Assembly (NCBI RefSeq): GCF_015207825.1
Contig: NZ_JADEWC010000006.1
Span: 1-64,000 of the forward strand
Length of the DNA stretch: 64,000 bases
Direction: 5' to 3'
Source of the DNA: Cyanobacterium stanieri LEGE 03274
Lineage (GTDB): Bacteria; Cyanobacteriota; Cyanobacteriia; Cyanobacteriales; Cyanobacteriaceae
Shown: positions 28,751-37,307 of the stretch, piece after piece
Position numbering within the stretch: position 1 is the first letter of the stretch
Layout of the letters: the number at the start of each line of letters is the position of its first letter
The notes under the pieces: generated by a model
The model's database searches: none
What the model was told of the DNA's origin: nothing
Seen by the model: the letters and a program-made list of their open reading frames with translations, nothing else
Made by a program: the position numbers and the translations under genes

Positions 28751-31069
28751 ATGATTCCGATTCTTACTAGCTCCCTAATTGCTGTTTCCCCTGTCAATGT
28801 TGATTTTCAAGAGGAATTAACAACGATTAACCATCAAGAAACTATTGATCTCAACACCAATAATGATGGTAATTTGAATGATTCTCTGCACAAAAATTCT
28901 TCCTTGGAACAATTATCTTTACAAGGGTTACCGAATCTGGAATTATCTCCATGGCTAGGAATAAAAAATCCTCAAGGGGTGCTTAACGAGGTGATTGGGC
29001 AAGAAAGAAGTCTCAGATGGGGTAGTGGTCAAAATAATTTTTCTCTGGCTCAGAGCTTAGATAATGATACGGTGCGATTGATTACCAGTCAAAGGGGGGG
29101 CGGAAAATATCAGTTTGATTTTAATAAACATTCCCATTCTTTTGAGATAGCCCAAGAAAATGACCAACCTAACCGCACCATTATCAGTGATGATTTGGCG
29201 AATGTGGTGGAAATTGTCGCCGATGAACAAGAATTTTTGGATCAAGATAATGTGGTAAATGCCCGAGGGAATGTGGTAATTCGTTTTGCTAATGGGGTTT
29301 TGGCGGCGGATCAGGTTTCGGTAAATCTTAATACGAGAATTGCGGTGGCCGAAGGTGATGTTTCTCTTCAGCGGGGCGAACAACTTTTAAGGGGCGATCG
29401 CTTCGAGTACTTTTTTGTACAAAATGAGGGTACTATCGAAAATGCTCGGGGAACAATTTATCAACCTACCCTCGATGAAGATGTTAGCCTTGGAGATACT
29501 TCTAGTATTCGTCCTGCATTACCTTTTTCGGGACAAATCGGCACTAGTGGAGGTTCTGTTTCTCAAGTTAATTCTAGTGGTTCTTTAAATTTGTTATTGG
29601 GTAGCGAAGATGATTTGGAAGCCCTACAAAATAGATTGGGTATTCCTGTTACTGAGGAGGACGAAACCATAACTCGCTTAAGATTTGAGGCTGAGAGGGT
29701 AGAGTTTGACGGCAGGGATTGGAAGGCTTTTAATATTAGGGTAACTAATGATCCTTTTTCTCCTCCAGATTTGGAGGTAAGGGCGAGGGAGGCTACTTTA
29801 ACTAATATTAGTCCTTTTCGGGATGATTTGAGTGCGGATAATGCTAGGGTAGTTTTAGATCAAAGTCTTTCTTTACCTTTATTCTTTAGTCAGTTTACTT
29901 TTAGTTCTCGTCGTCGTCGTCCTTTCTTCTTTTCTGTGGGTTTTGATGGGGAGGATTTAGGGGGTTTGTTTATTGAACGGGATTTTAATATCTATGACAA
30001 AAATGACATTGTTTTAAGTATTACCCCTCAATTTTTGGTGCAAAGGGCCTTATTTCCTGATTCTATTGAAGATACTAACATTCCTAATCCTGAGGATAAT
30101 GGGGGTTTAACTAATGCTTCTAGTTATGGTTTAGTGGTTAAGTTGGATGCTACTTTTAGTGAACGGACGGAGTTAATTTCAACTACCCATTTAACGGGGT
30201 TGGATTTGGAAAATTTTGGCGATCGCCTCCGGGCTAATATTCGTCTTAATCATAAGATGGGTGATTTGGCTAACCCTTATCGTCTTACGGGGGAGTTTAC
30301 CAGTAGAGAAAGGTTATTTAATGGCTCTTTGGGCTTTCAGACAGTAGAACGCAGTATTGGAGCGATTATTTCTTCTCCTAATATTCCTTTGGGTAATAGT
30401 GGTTATGGTCTAGTTTATCAGGGTTCTATCCAAAATATTACGGCAGATACTGATCGACTTGATTTATTAGGTAGTGGCGATCGCACCGATAATGAAACCA
30501 ATCTTACCCGTGGTCAGGTGGCGGGATTAATAAATGGTAATATCTTTTTGTGGCGGGGAGAATCTTTGCCCCCTACTCCTAATGAGGGTTTAAAATATAC
30601 CCCCGTGCCTGTAACTCCTTTTGTGGCTATTACTAACGGTGTTACGGCCATTGGTAATTATTATAGTAATGGGGATACCCAAGGTTCGTTAACGGGTAGT
30701 GTTGGTTTACAGGGGCAGTTTGGGAATTTTTCACGGAAAACCTTTGATTATACTGGGTTTAATGTGACTTATAGTCAGAGTTTGGCTAATAGTAATTCTC
30801 CTTTTTTGTTTGACCGTTTTACTGATTCCCGTGTGTTATCTTTGGGATTAAATCAACAGGTTTATGGCCCTGTGAGGGCTGGTTTTCAAACTTTTATTAA
30901 TCTTGATACTGATGAGGCTATCAGCACGGATTATATTGTAGAATACAGCCGTCGTGCCTATGGTATTTTGTTACGTTATAATCCTGTTTTGGAAATCGGT
31001 TCGGTGAATTTTCGCATTAGCAATTTTAATTGGTCTGGCAATACTACTTCTTTTGATGGTAGGGATTAA
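28751..31069 (+). CDS. LptD/OstA-like outer-membrane assembly protein (DUF3769 type)
   Basis: A 772-aa protein of the cyanobacterial DUF3769 group, regarded as the LptD counterpart that inserts lipopolysaccharide in the outer membrane. An N-terminal OstA/LptA-like jellyroll domain is seen at about residues 145-245 (VEIVADEQEFLDQDNVVNAR, GNVVIRFANGVLAADQVSVN, LLRGDRFEYFF). The remaining 500 residues look like beta-barrel strands ending NFRISNFNWSGNTTSF. No clear cleaved signal peptide is at the chosen ATG; the first 17 residues are only mildly hydrophobic. No lptA/lptB genes are adjacent. Function is by family inference. Confidence 0.8.
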   Translation: MIPILTSSLIAVSPVNVDFQEELTTINHQETIDLNTNNDGNLNDSLHKNSSLEQLSLQGLPNLELSPWLGIKNPQGVLNEVIGQERSLRWGSGQNNFSLAQSLDNDTVRLITSQRGGGKYQFDFNKHSHSFEIAQENDQPNRTIISDDLANVVEIVADEQEFLDQDNVVNARGNVVIRFANGVLAADQVSVNLNTRIAVAEGDVSLQRGEQLLRGDRFEYFFVQNEGTIENARGTIYQPTLDEDVSLGDTSSIRPALPFSGQIGTSGGSVSQVNSSGSLNLLLGSEDDLEALQNRLGIPVTEEDETITRLRFEAERVEFDGRDWKAFNIRVTNDPFSPPDLEVRAREATLTNISPFRDDLSADNARVVLDQSLSLPLFFSQFTFSSRRRRPFFFSVGFDGEDLGGLFIERDFNIYDKNDIVLSITPQFLVQRALFPDSIEDTNIPNPEDNGGLTNASSYGLVVKLDATFSERTELISTTHLTGLDLENFGDRLRANIRLNHKMGDLANPYRLTGEFTSRERLFNGSLGFQTVERSIGAIISSPNIPLGNSGYGLVYQGSIQNITADTDRLDLLGSGDRTDNETNLTRGQVAGLINGNIFLWRGESLPPTPNEGLKYTPVPVTPFVAITNGVTAIGNYYSNGDTQGSLTGSVGLQGQFGNFSRKTFDYTGFNVTYSQSLANSNSPFLFDRFTDSRVLSLGLNQQVYGPVRAGFQTFINLDTDEAISTDYIVEYSRRAYGILLRYNPVLEIGSVNFRISNFNWSGNTTSFDGRD

Positions 31070-31229
31070 TTTATTGTTTTGTTTAAGGGCGATCGTTTTT
31101 ATCAATTAACCATGGATAATGATACAGTTCTACCATTTTGTTTTATTGAATGTGTCAACATGAAATTGGGTAATTAAAATTATTATAGATACTATATCGA
31201 TAAAGCAATCGCTTTCTACTTAATAATCA

Positions 31230-32645
31230 ATGACTATTATATATAACAAACTTATCAGGGATAAAATACCAGAAATAATAACAAAAAGCAATAAAACATA
31301 TCAGATAAAAACTCTTTCTTCTGAAGAATATAAAAACTCTTTGAAACAAAAGTTGTTAGAAGAAGTAAATGAATTTTTAGAAGCTCATGAAGATAATTTA
31401 ATGGAAGAAATCGCAGATATTTATGAGGTATTATCTGCCACGATTAATGCTTATGGTTTAAACAAAGAAACTATTGAAACCATTAGGCAAAATAAAGCAC
31501 AAGAAAAGGGTAAATTCGATAAAAAAATACAGTTAGTTTCAGTCAGTAACCAAGAAGATAAGGGATTAGATAATGATATTAATTTTATTAATAATTTAGA
31601 AAAATATTTAGAGGAAAATATTAGTAAAAAAGCAAATAAATTAGATCATAGTAAGGAGTTATTAAAACAAGTTTTTTTAACCATTGCAAAAGATAATCCT
31701 TTATGGCTTAGTCTAAAATTACCCGTGGAATGGGGTGGCTTAGGAGTAAGTAATAAAACCTTTTTTACGTCTAAGATGATGATGGCAAAATATTCAGGGG
31801 CGTTAGCTTTTTTACAGGCACAACATCAAACCGCTGTGGGAATGTTGTCTAAATCTGATAATCAAATAGTAAAGGAAAAATATCTACCTAATATTGCTAA
31901 GGGATTAAGTTTTTGTGGGGTGGCTTTTTCCCATTTACGTCGTTTAAAAAATGCTCCTTTAAAAGCCATTGCCCATGGAGATGGTTATCAGTTAACGGGG
32001 GATATTTTTTGGATTACAGGGTTTAATATTTTTGAATATTTTATTGTGGGTGCTGTTTTAGAGGATGGGGGGGAATTATATGCGATCGCACCTTTTAGGA
32101 ATATTGAGAAAAACGGTGGAAAAATAATTATTAATTCACCGATGCAACTAGGGGCGCTCGATGCAACAAATACAGTAAGTGCAACCATGGAAAAATGGTA
32201 TATTCATCATGATGATATTATTAAAATTAATCCCCCTCAAACGATTATTAAAGATAGTGAAAAACAGATATTAAATAATAGTGCTTTTGCCCTTGGTTGT
32301 GCTGAAAAAAGTTTAGAATTAATCAATCAAAATGCTAATAAATTACAACTTGAATCAGTATTTTTAAATTCTGAAAAATTAATGATTGAATTGAAAAATA
32401 TTAAACAAACTATTTTGACAGAAATCGAAAAACCATCAAAAACAACTCAAGAAAAACTGAATTTAAGGATAAAGGCCATTAACTTAGGTTTTCGTTGCGC
32501 CCAAGGGGCGGTAATCACCAGTAAAGGTTCGGCTAATTTACATAATCACACAGCCCAAAGACTGTATAAAGAAGCATTGGTTTACAGTGTTTCTGGGCAA
32601 ACCATTCCCATTTTAGAGGGAAGTTTTGAGATGTTAGTTAAATGA
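31230..32645 (+). CDS. Fusion of a MazG-like pyrophosphohydrolase domain and an acyl-CoA dehydrogenase-like domain
   Basis: A 471-aa chain of two unrelated folds. Residues 1-105 match short MazG/phosphoribosyl-ATP-pyrophosphohydrolase-like proteins: the start YNKLIRDKIPEIITK is their hallmark, and the metal motifs EEVNEF and EEIADIYEV give the E-E-x-x-E and E-x-x-D pattern. A charged linker (about 106-125) leads to an acyl-CoA dehydrogenase-like part, with LPVEWGGLGVSN, YLPNIAKGLSFCGVAFSHL, HGDGYQLTGDIFWITGF and a helical C-terminus. The usual catalytic glutamate of acyl-CoA dehydrogenases is not obvious. Substrates are unknown; nucleotide clean-up plus flavin chemistry is only a guess. The gene is AT-rich and stands in an accessory stretch. 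Confidence 0.75.
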   Translation: MTIIYNKLIRDKIPEIITKSNKTYQIKTLSSEEYKNSLKQKLLEEVNEFLEAHEDNLMEEIADIYEVLSATINAYGLNKETIETIRQNKAQEKGKFDKKIQLVSVSNQEDKGLDNDINFINNLEKYLEENISKKANKLDHSKELLKQVFLTIAKDNPLWLSLKLPVEWGGLGVSNKTFFTSKMMMAKYSGALAFLQAQHQTAVGMLSKSDNQIVKEKYLPNIAKGLSFCGVAFSHLRRLKNAPLKAIAHGDGYQLTGDIFWITGFNIFEYFIVGAVLEDGGELYAIAPFRNIEKNGGKIIINSPMQLGALDATNTVSATMEKWYIHHDDIIKINPPQTIIKDSEKQILNNSAFALGCAEKSLELINQNANKLQLESVFLNSEKLMIELKNIKQTILTEIEKPSKTTQEKLNLRIKAINLGFRCAQGAVITSKGSANLHNHTAQRLYKEALVYSVSGQTIPILEGSFEMLVK

Positions 32646-32749
32646 ATAGTCTAAAGTGCGATCGTACCTTAGCTTTTTTTAAGTTCCCATGCTCTTTTCA
32701 ATTTTGCATAGAGGTATTTTATTTTAGGTTATTTCTTTGACTCAGAAGT

Positions 32750-32784
32750 TATAATAAGTACTGATTATCGGTACCTAAAAGGAG
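32750..32784 (+). promoter_or_regulatory. Promoter -10, palindromic operator and ribosome site of the YefM-type gene
   Basis: A TATAAT box at 32750-32755 is followed at once by the 17-bp imperfect palindrome GTACTGAT-T-ATCGGTAC (32758-32774, 7 of 8 pairs) and by AAAAGGAG (32777-32784) ahead of the ATG at 32792. The palindrome placement fits self-repression by a Phd/YefM antitoxin. Confidence 0.6.
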
Positions 32785-32791
32785 TTGTTTT

Positions 32792-33043
32792 ATGGAAACA
32801 GTTAGCGTGAACCAATTTCGCTCCAACATTAAAAGTTTTGTGGAACAAGCGGCCAATGACCATGTGCCACTGAAAGTAACTCGTCGTAGTGGAGGCGATT
32901 TTGTAGTTATTAGTGCAGAAGATTGGGAGCGTGAACAGGAAACTCTTTATGTTCTGCAAAATTAAAGTTTAATCAAGCAAATAAAGCAATCTGTAAGCAG
33001 TCATATCAAAGGTTATGGTTATCAATCAAATATTTTTAACTAA
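32792..33043 (+). pseudogene. YefM/Phd-type antitoxin interrupted by an in-frame stop codon
   Basis: From ATG 32792 the frame reads METVSVNQFRSNIKSFVEQA...DFVVISAEDWEREQETLYVLQN (57 aa) and stops at TAA 32963-32965. In the same frame the sequence goes on as SLIKQIKQSVSSHIKGYGYQ to a TAA at 33041-33043, which is what intact homologues carry after LYVLQN. So one codon, number 58, has become a stop in an antitoxin of 83 residues. The kept part is the DNA-binding half; the lost part normally binds the YoeB/Txe-type toxin. No such toxin follows; the next gene is on the other strand. The short product could still act as a repressor. Confidence 0.8.
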
Positions 33044-33602
33044 GCATATTCACGAACTTAGAAATATTACTATTATTTTTGAGGTTCATTAATATATCAT
33101 TTACGTCAAGATTAACTGCTTTTGCTTGTCTATGGAGTATATCTTTAATTTTCAGAGAACCATAAAGATTTAGTAGAGTAACAAGGAAGTCATCAGGGGA
33201 GATTGCCTTTATAGCATAAGATTCAGTGGCATAATCAGGAAAATCTTTAAGATTAGCTGTAATAATAAGACTTGCTTTCGCTTCTATGGCAGTGGCAAGA
33301 ACATGACGATCTTTCGGGTCATTCTTCAGTGTATTAATAATTTTCTGTTTCGGTTCAACTAAAGATTCAGGAAAGGCTAACTTGATCTGTTCAACTCTTT
33401 TTTTTGCTTTTGATAAAGCTGTTTCTATGGTTATATTAGGTCTTTTTGCTAACATTTTAGCTAGATTTCTTGTGGTTTCTTCTAATATTTGTTCCGAAGT
33501 ATGAAACCGAAATAAATTTGCCTGAACCATTCTTAGCAAAGTATCGCAAAGGGGCATAGGAATGATGACACAAGCATCTAAAACTACTACTAACTTCCTC
33601 AT
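33036..33602 (-). CDS. PIN-domain ribonuclease toxin
   Basis: A 188-aa PIN-domain protein. The acidic metal-binding residues expected of a VapC-like endoribonuclease are visible: D9 (VVVLDACVII), E41 (QILEETTRN), D95/D98 (NDPKDRHVLATAI) and D120 (ITANLKDFP). The last 50 residues are an extra helical part. The preceding gene on the same strand, 23 bases upstream, codes a helix-turn-helix protein and is the likely antitoxin. The 3' end overlaps, on the opposite strand, the last codons of the broken YefM frame. RNA target unknown. Confidence 0.82.
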   Translation of the reverse strand: MRKLVVVLDACVIIPMPLCDTLLRMVQANLFRFHTSEQILEETTRNLAKMLAKRPNITIETALSKAKKRVEQIKLAFPESLVEPKQKIINTLKNDPKDRHVLATAIEAKASLIITANLKDFPDYATESYAIKAISPDDFLVTLLNLYGSLKIKDILHRQAKAVNLDVNDILMNLKNNSNISKFVNMLS

Positions 33603-33625
33603 GAATTATGTCCTAATTTTAGATT

Positions 33626-33976
33626 CTAGTCATATAATCCATCTTCTTTTAGCCCTTGTGAAAAACTGTTCAATAAATGATTACGCTTTTTGTCTCTGAT
33701 TTGCTGATACTGTACTACATCTTTGGTTTTGATTTTACGTCTCTTACCGATTTTTATATAAGAAAGCTCCCTATTTTTTAACATTTTATTGAGATAAGCA
33801 GGTGAAACGTTAAGAAAATCTGCTGTCTCCCCTATAGTCATATATTCATCACGACAAATGACAATTACTGATTGAACATCTCTTTGCAATTGTAAATTTA
33901 GCTCATTTCTTAAGTACCTTTTTTTTGTAACAGGTGTGTTTTTTGTTTCTTTCTCTGCTCTTTTTATATCTTCCAT
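33626..33976 (-). CDS. Excisionase-type helix-turn-helix protein, likely antitoxin of the PIN toxin
   Basis: A 116-aa protein with a basic N-terminus and a MerR/excisionase-like winged helix-turn-helix in the middle: MTIGETADFLNVSPAYLNKM, then ELSYIKIGKRRKIKTKDVVQY (about residues 46-90). The C-terminal tail (LLNSFSQGLKEDGLYD) could wrap the toxin. It lies directly upstream of the PIN gene with 23 bases between them, an arrangement known for HTH/PIN pairs. DNA binding and autoregulation are inferred. Confidence 0.75.
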   Translation of the reverse strand: MEDIKRAEKETKNTPVTKKRYLRNELNLQLQRDVQSVIVICRDEYMTIGETADFLNVSPAYLNKMLKNRELSYIKIGKRRKIKTKDVVQYQQIRDKKRNHLLNSFSQGLKEDGLYD

Positions 33977-34086
33977 ATGGCTATCTTAGAGTGACTCTTT
34001 TTTCATCATATCATTAGTTATAACATTCACATTTAACCTCGATCACAATGACGGTAAATTGGTTACACAATTCGATGTTTATGTAT

Positions 34087-34506
34087 TTAAAGATGCTCAA
34101 GATTTTCCTTTAAATCGGCTTTCTTCTTTTCAAGTCGCTGGAGCTTTTTTTGATAGTTCAATATATCACAATACGTTGTATAAGCACTAAAGGAAATCAT
34201 TGCTGAAACAATATAAATGATAGCTTGAAATAGTAAAACAAAATCATTCAAGCTATCATCAAAATTTAGATATTCTACCAATACAGGAATTGCGAATCCA
34301 ATAGATAAAAGAGAAAGAACTAAAAAAAGATTTACATAAGCTATTCCATTAAGTTCTATGGATAATTGTCTCAATTGATTAATATATTTAGAATAGGAAT
34401 CTATCTCCGCTATTTTCCTATGAATATTTTTTTTTCTATTTGCGAAATACAGTGAACATCCATAAGAGATTATTGCTCCGGCTAGTAAGTTAAGTATAAT
34501 GTTCAT
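34087..34506 (-). CDS. Small membrane protein with C-terminal coiled coil, 139 aa
   Basis: Hydrophobic segments are at about residues 2-20, 56-78 and 88-108; the C-terminal 30 residues (YQKKLQRLEKKKADLKENLE) form a charged coiled coil likely to be cytoplasmic. No known family is recognised. It is AT-rich and follows the toxin-antitoxin pair in the accessory stretch, 110 bases upstream of the antitoxin gene on the same strand. It may be part of the same acquired segment, but nothing shows a shared function. Confidence 0.6.
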   Translation of the reverse strand: MNIILNLLAGAIISYGCSLYFANRKKNIHRKIAEIDSYSKYINQLRQLSIELNGIAYVNLFLVLSLLSIGFAIPVLVEYLNFDDSLNDFVLLFQAIIYIVSAMISFSAYTTYCDILNYQKKLQRLEKKKADLKENLEHL

Positions 34507-34669
34507 GAGTCGTCTAGTTAATTAGTTAGATAATGAGAAGCTAATATTAAATAATATTCAGTAATTAGATGGGTTCAAGATAGTGGCGTAGACCAGAAAG
34601 AAACTATGGTACATATATTTTTTTTACTGTTAGTAAAATCTTAATATTAAAAGTAAAAGTCCGTTTATT

Positions 34670-37072
34670 TCAACTAAGTGCCTGATAAATAGCCCAAATC
34701 GCCATCGCCCTTAAATAATGACTAGCACGGAAAGTATTAACCGCCGTAATTGCTTCGGGGGTGCGGAATTGTAAACCATTGCCATAAACTTGATTAACCA
34801 CTGTTTCTGCTACCTGTAAACCCTCCTCCTTCATGCCATTGAGAATCATAAAGGCGACGATACCATAGTTAATTCCTGTCCAAATTTCGAGGGGGTGGGT
34901 ATCATTTTCCTTTTCTGGACTTCCATCGGGTTTAACCCCGTTGGCGATGCCGAGGGTGCCGTTATGGAATTTGAGATAACAAGCATCATAAATTTTTTGC
35001 AGGGTAGCGGTGACATATTCCTTTTCCACCACATCAGGTAACTTCAACAATTGGGCGTAATATTGTCCGCAGAGTTGATCTGCCATTACTACATCCGAAC
35101 CGCTTTTACTGTCTAGGTTGTAATATTCCCCATTCCAGAGGGTGTCATGGTAAATTGCCCTTGATTGATGTAACCATTGACGGAAAAGGGCGATCGCACC
35201 TTGGATATTTTCCTGAGCGTTTTCCTTCTCCAAAGCAGGATTTACAGGGGGATTATCTAATAATATAGTACCAATGGCGATGGCCGCTTCCAACGCACAT
35301 ATCCACAAACCACCACAATAGGCGCTGATACCCTGTAAACGCCAATCATCAAAAGTTTGATCAGGCGCACCAGAATTTTCGGGAATACCATCATTATCAA
35401 GGTCAAAACCCTTCACATAGTGCAAAGTTTCCACCACACTATCCCAACATTCCCACAAGAAATCCTGATCATTTTTACCCGTATAAAGATAATCCCGATA
35501 TACCAACAGCACAAAATCCGAACCCAAATCCTTCCACAAATTACAATCTTGGTAACTGGTATAGTTGCTTTTTATCCAAGGATGCTCATTAGGTGCGCCC
35601 AAATCGTGGGGAGTTGCCCCTTTTGCCTTCCTAATTGCCGAAGCACCGTTATAACCGATAATACGGGGAGTATCATCCGCCGTGGGAATGGCACGGGCAA
35701 AGGCTTCCATAACGGACTTTTCGAGACGGGGGAAAAGTTGTAAAAGTCCAAAAGAGCCGTATAAACGGACATCTAAACTTTCATACCAACGATAATCAAT
35801 ACATTCTAACACCCCAAATTGACCCACCGGATCATCCTCCGTGGCGGCTGTCCACAATGTACCCCCTTGGGTAAGCAAATATAATTCATTAAACAGAGCC
35901 ATTTTCAGCCAATCAGGCAAATTAGAACGACTCAAAATCGGCTCTTGCCACATTTTTATCTTATTTTGCCACATATCATGGTGTTTTAAGCCCGTGCGAA
36001 TCATTGACCACACATTACGCCCATTTCTGCCAAAAAAGTCGGTATAGCGACGAAAATAGTTAACTCCTTGGGCAAATTCCGTTACGGGGAAATCCCACCC
36101 TAAAATAAAAGGAATCTTTTTGGTTTTCCCAGGGCGAATGGTAAATCTGATCGCCATTGCCCCTGCAATTTGTTCCCCTGGTTCGGCGGGGGTTTCGTCC
36201 TGAAAGTCTGGTAAAGAGCCATTCATGGCAAATCTATCCCAAATTTCGCTGCCGTCTCCTTTGGGATTCCAACGGGTGTGATAAAATACCTCTAAGGTAG
36301 GATTGGTAGTAGTTGCGATCGCCCATTGCCCTTCCCCTTCCGTGGGTTCATCCTCTAACCTGATGCGATCGAATAAACAACCTACCCGAAAACCATCCTG
36401 TATCCATTGATTAAGATTGCCCGTACTGTTGCCCCAACGGGGTTTATACTCATACTCAGGGCTACCATCATCCCTCACCTTCACCGTGGGCGATTTAATG
36501 GCATTGGTAAACCAACCCACCGTATTTTGCCAGGATACCATAATGCTCATGGTAATGGGTTTATCAGTGGGATTATGAATACTCCACTCAAACACCGCCA
36601 TGGGATAACTAGACTCCTGATAACTCCCTGCCCAGACGGGAGAAAATTGTTCACATACCAACTGGGATTTAAACACCCCTTCATAACTAAACCAACTACG
36701 GGGATACAGTGCCGAATAAGTACCCTTTCCTTGAGGATACCATGACCAACTCGATAAACTACCATCCTCGGGAGCATTGGTACTGAGGGCATATACTTGG
36801 GCATCTTCCCCTTCCGGGTGTTCAAATACCGCAAACTGACAAGCAGGGAGAGTCGTAAAAGTATGATTTCCCCCGTCAATGTGCCACAAATTAAAATCTC
36901 CACTAGGCGCCCTACCGATACAACCTGCCCCAAAACCCCCCAAAGGCATCCCATGGTTTGCCCCATCATCCAAATTACTCTCGTAGCGCACAGTATAGGG
37001 ATGATCCCATTTTTTACCGATTTCACATTGCCAAGATTGAGGAGGAATATTAGGTAGTTCGATTTTGAGCAT
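34670..37072 (-). CDS. GH116-family glycoside hydrolase (GBA2/beta-glucosidase type)
   Basis: An 800-aa enzyme of the family that includes human GBA2 and bacterial beta-glucosidases/xylosidases. The N-terminal beta domain begins after residue 30 with GMPLGGFGAGCIGRAPSGDF, a GH116 hallmark. The (alpha/alpha)6 catalytic domain holds the nucleophile region DYRWYESLDVRLYGSF (Glu near 431) and the acid/base region GAPDQTFDDW (Asp near 573). No signal peptide is present, so it is probably cytoplasmic. The natural substrate, perhaps glucosyl-lipid or glucosylglycerol-type compounds, is unknown. It is a single gene. Confidence 0.9.
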   Translation of the reverse strand: MLKIELPNIPPQSWQCEIGKKWDHPYTVRYESNLDDGANHGMPLGGFGAGCIGRAPSGDFNLWHIDGGNHTFTTLPACQFAVFEHPEGEDAQVYALSTNAPEDGSLSSWSWYPQGKGTYSALYPRSWFSYEGVFKSQLVCEQFSPVWAGSYQESSYPMAVFEWSIHNPTDKPITMSIMVSWQNTVGWFTNAIKSPTVKVRDDGSPEYEYKPRWGNSTGNLNQWIQDGFRVGCLFDRIRLEDEPTEGEGQWAIATTTNPTLEVFYHTRWNPKGDGSEIWDRFAMNGSLPDFQDETPAEPGEQIAGAMAIRFTIRPGKTKKIPFILGWDFPVTEFAQGVNYFRRYTDFFGRNGRNVWSMIRTGLKHHDMWQNKIKMWQEPILSRSNLPDWLKMALFNELYLLTQGGTLWTAATEDDPVGQFGVLECIDYRWYESLDVRLYGSFGLLQLFPRLEKSVMEAFARAIPTADDTPRIIGYNGASAIRKAKGATPHDLGAPNEHPWIKSNYTSYQDCNLWKDLGSDFVLLVYRDYLYTGKNDQDFLWECWDSVVETLHYVKGFDLDNDGIPENSGAPDQTFDDWRLQGISAYCGGLWICALEAAIAIGTILLDNPPVNPALEKENAQENIQGAIALFRQWLHQSRAIYHDTLWNGEYYNLDSKSGSDVVMADQLCGQYYAQLLKLPDVVEKEYVTATLQKIYDACYLKFHNGTLGIANGVKPDGSPEKENDTHPLEIWTGINYGIVAFMILNGMKEEGLQVAETVVNQVYGNGLQFRTPEAITAVNTFRASHYLRAMAIWAIYQALS

Positions 37073-37147
37073 GGTTAGCAGTTGATAGTTAACAATTTAA
37101 CCATTTTAAGGTCTTGGGTATTTTTTTGATCTATATTTTAATTTGTA

Positions 37148-37250
37148 CCAGCTCACCTTAAACCTAACTTGAGTTCGGAATAATATTTTTAGTTACCTTG
37201 CAATAAATTACAAGGCTAACATTTTATCGTTTAATGAATTGAACTCAGAT
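37148..37250 (+). repeat. Double-hairpin repeat B, CCTTG variant
   Basis: It has the end GAGTTCGGAATAATATTTTT and the hairpin CCTTGCAATAAATTACAAGG (37196-37215), then GTTTAATGAATTGAAC. Compared with the CCGTG-type copies, both arms of the first stem have changed together. It lies in the gap upstream of the GH116 gene. Confidence 0.65.
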
Positions 37251-37307
37251 AAATGGTACTAGGCTTAAACACAAATCCAATCAACCCTAACACTTAAAAC
37301 CTAATAA

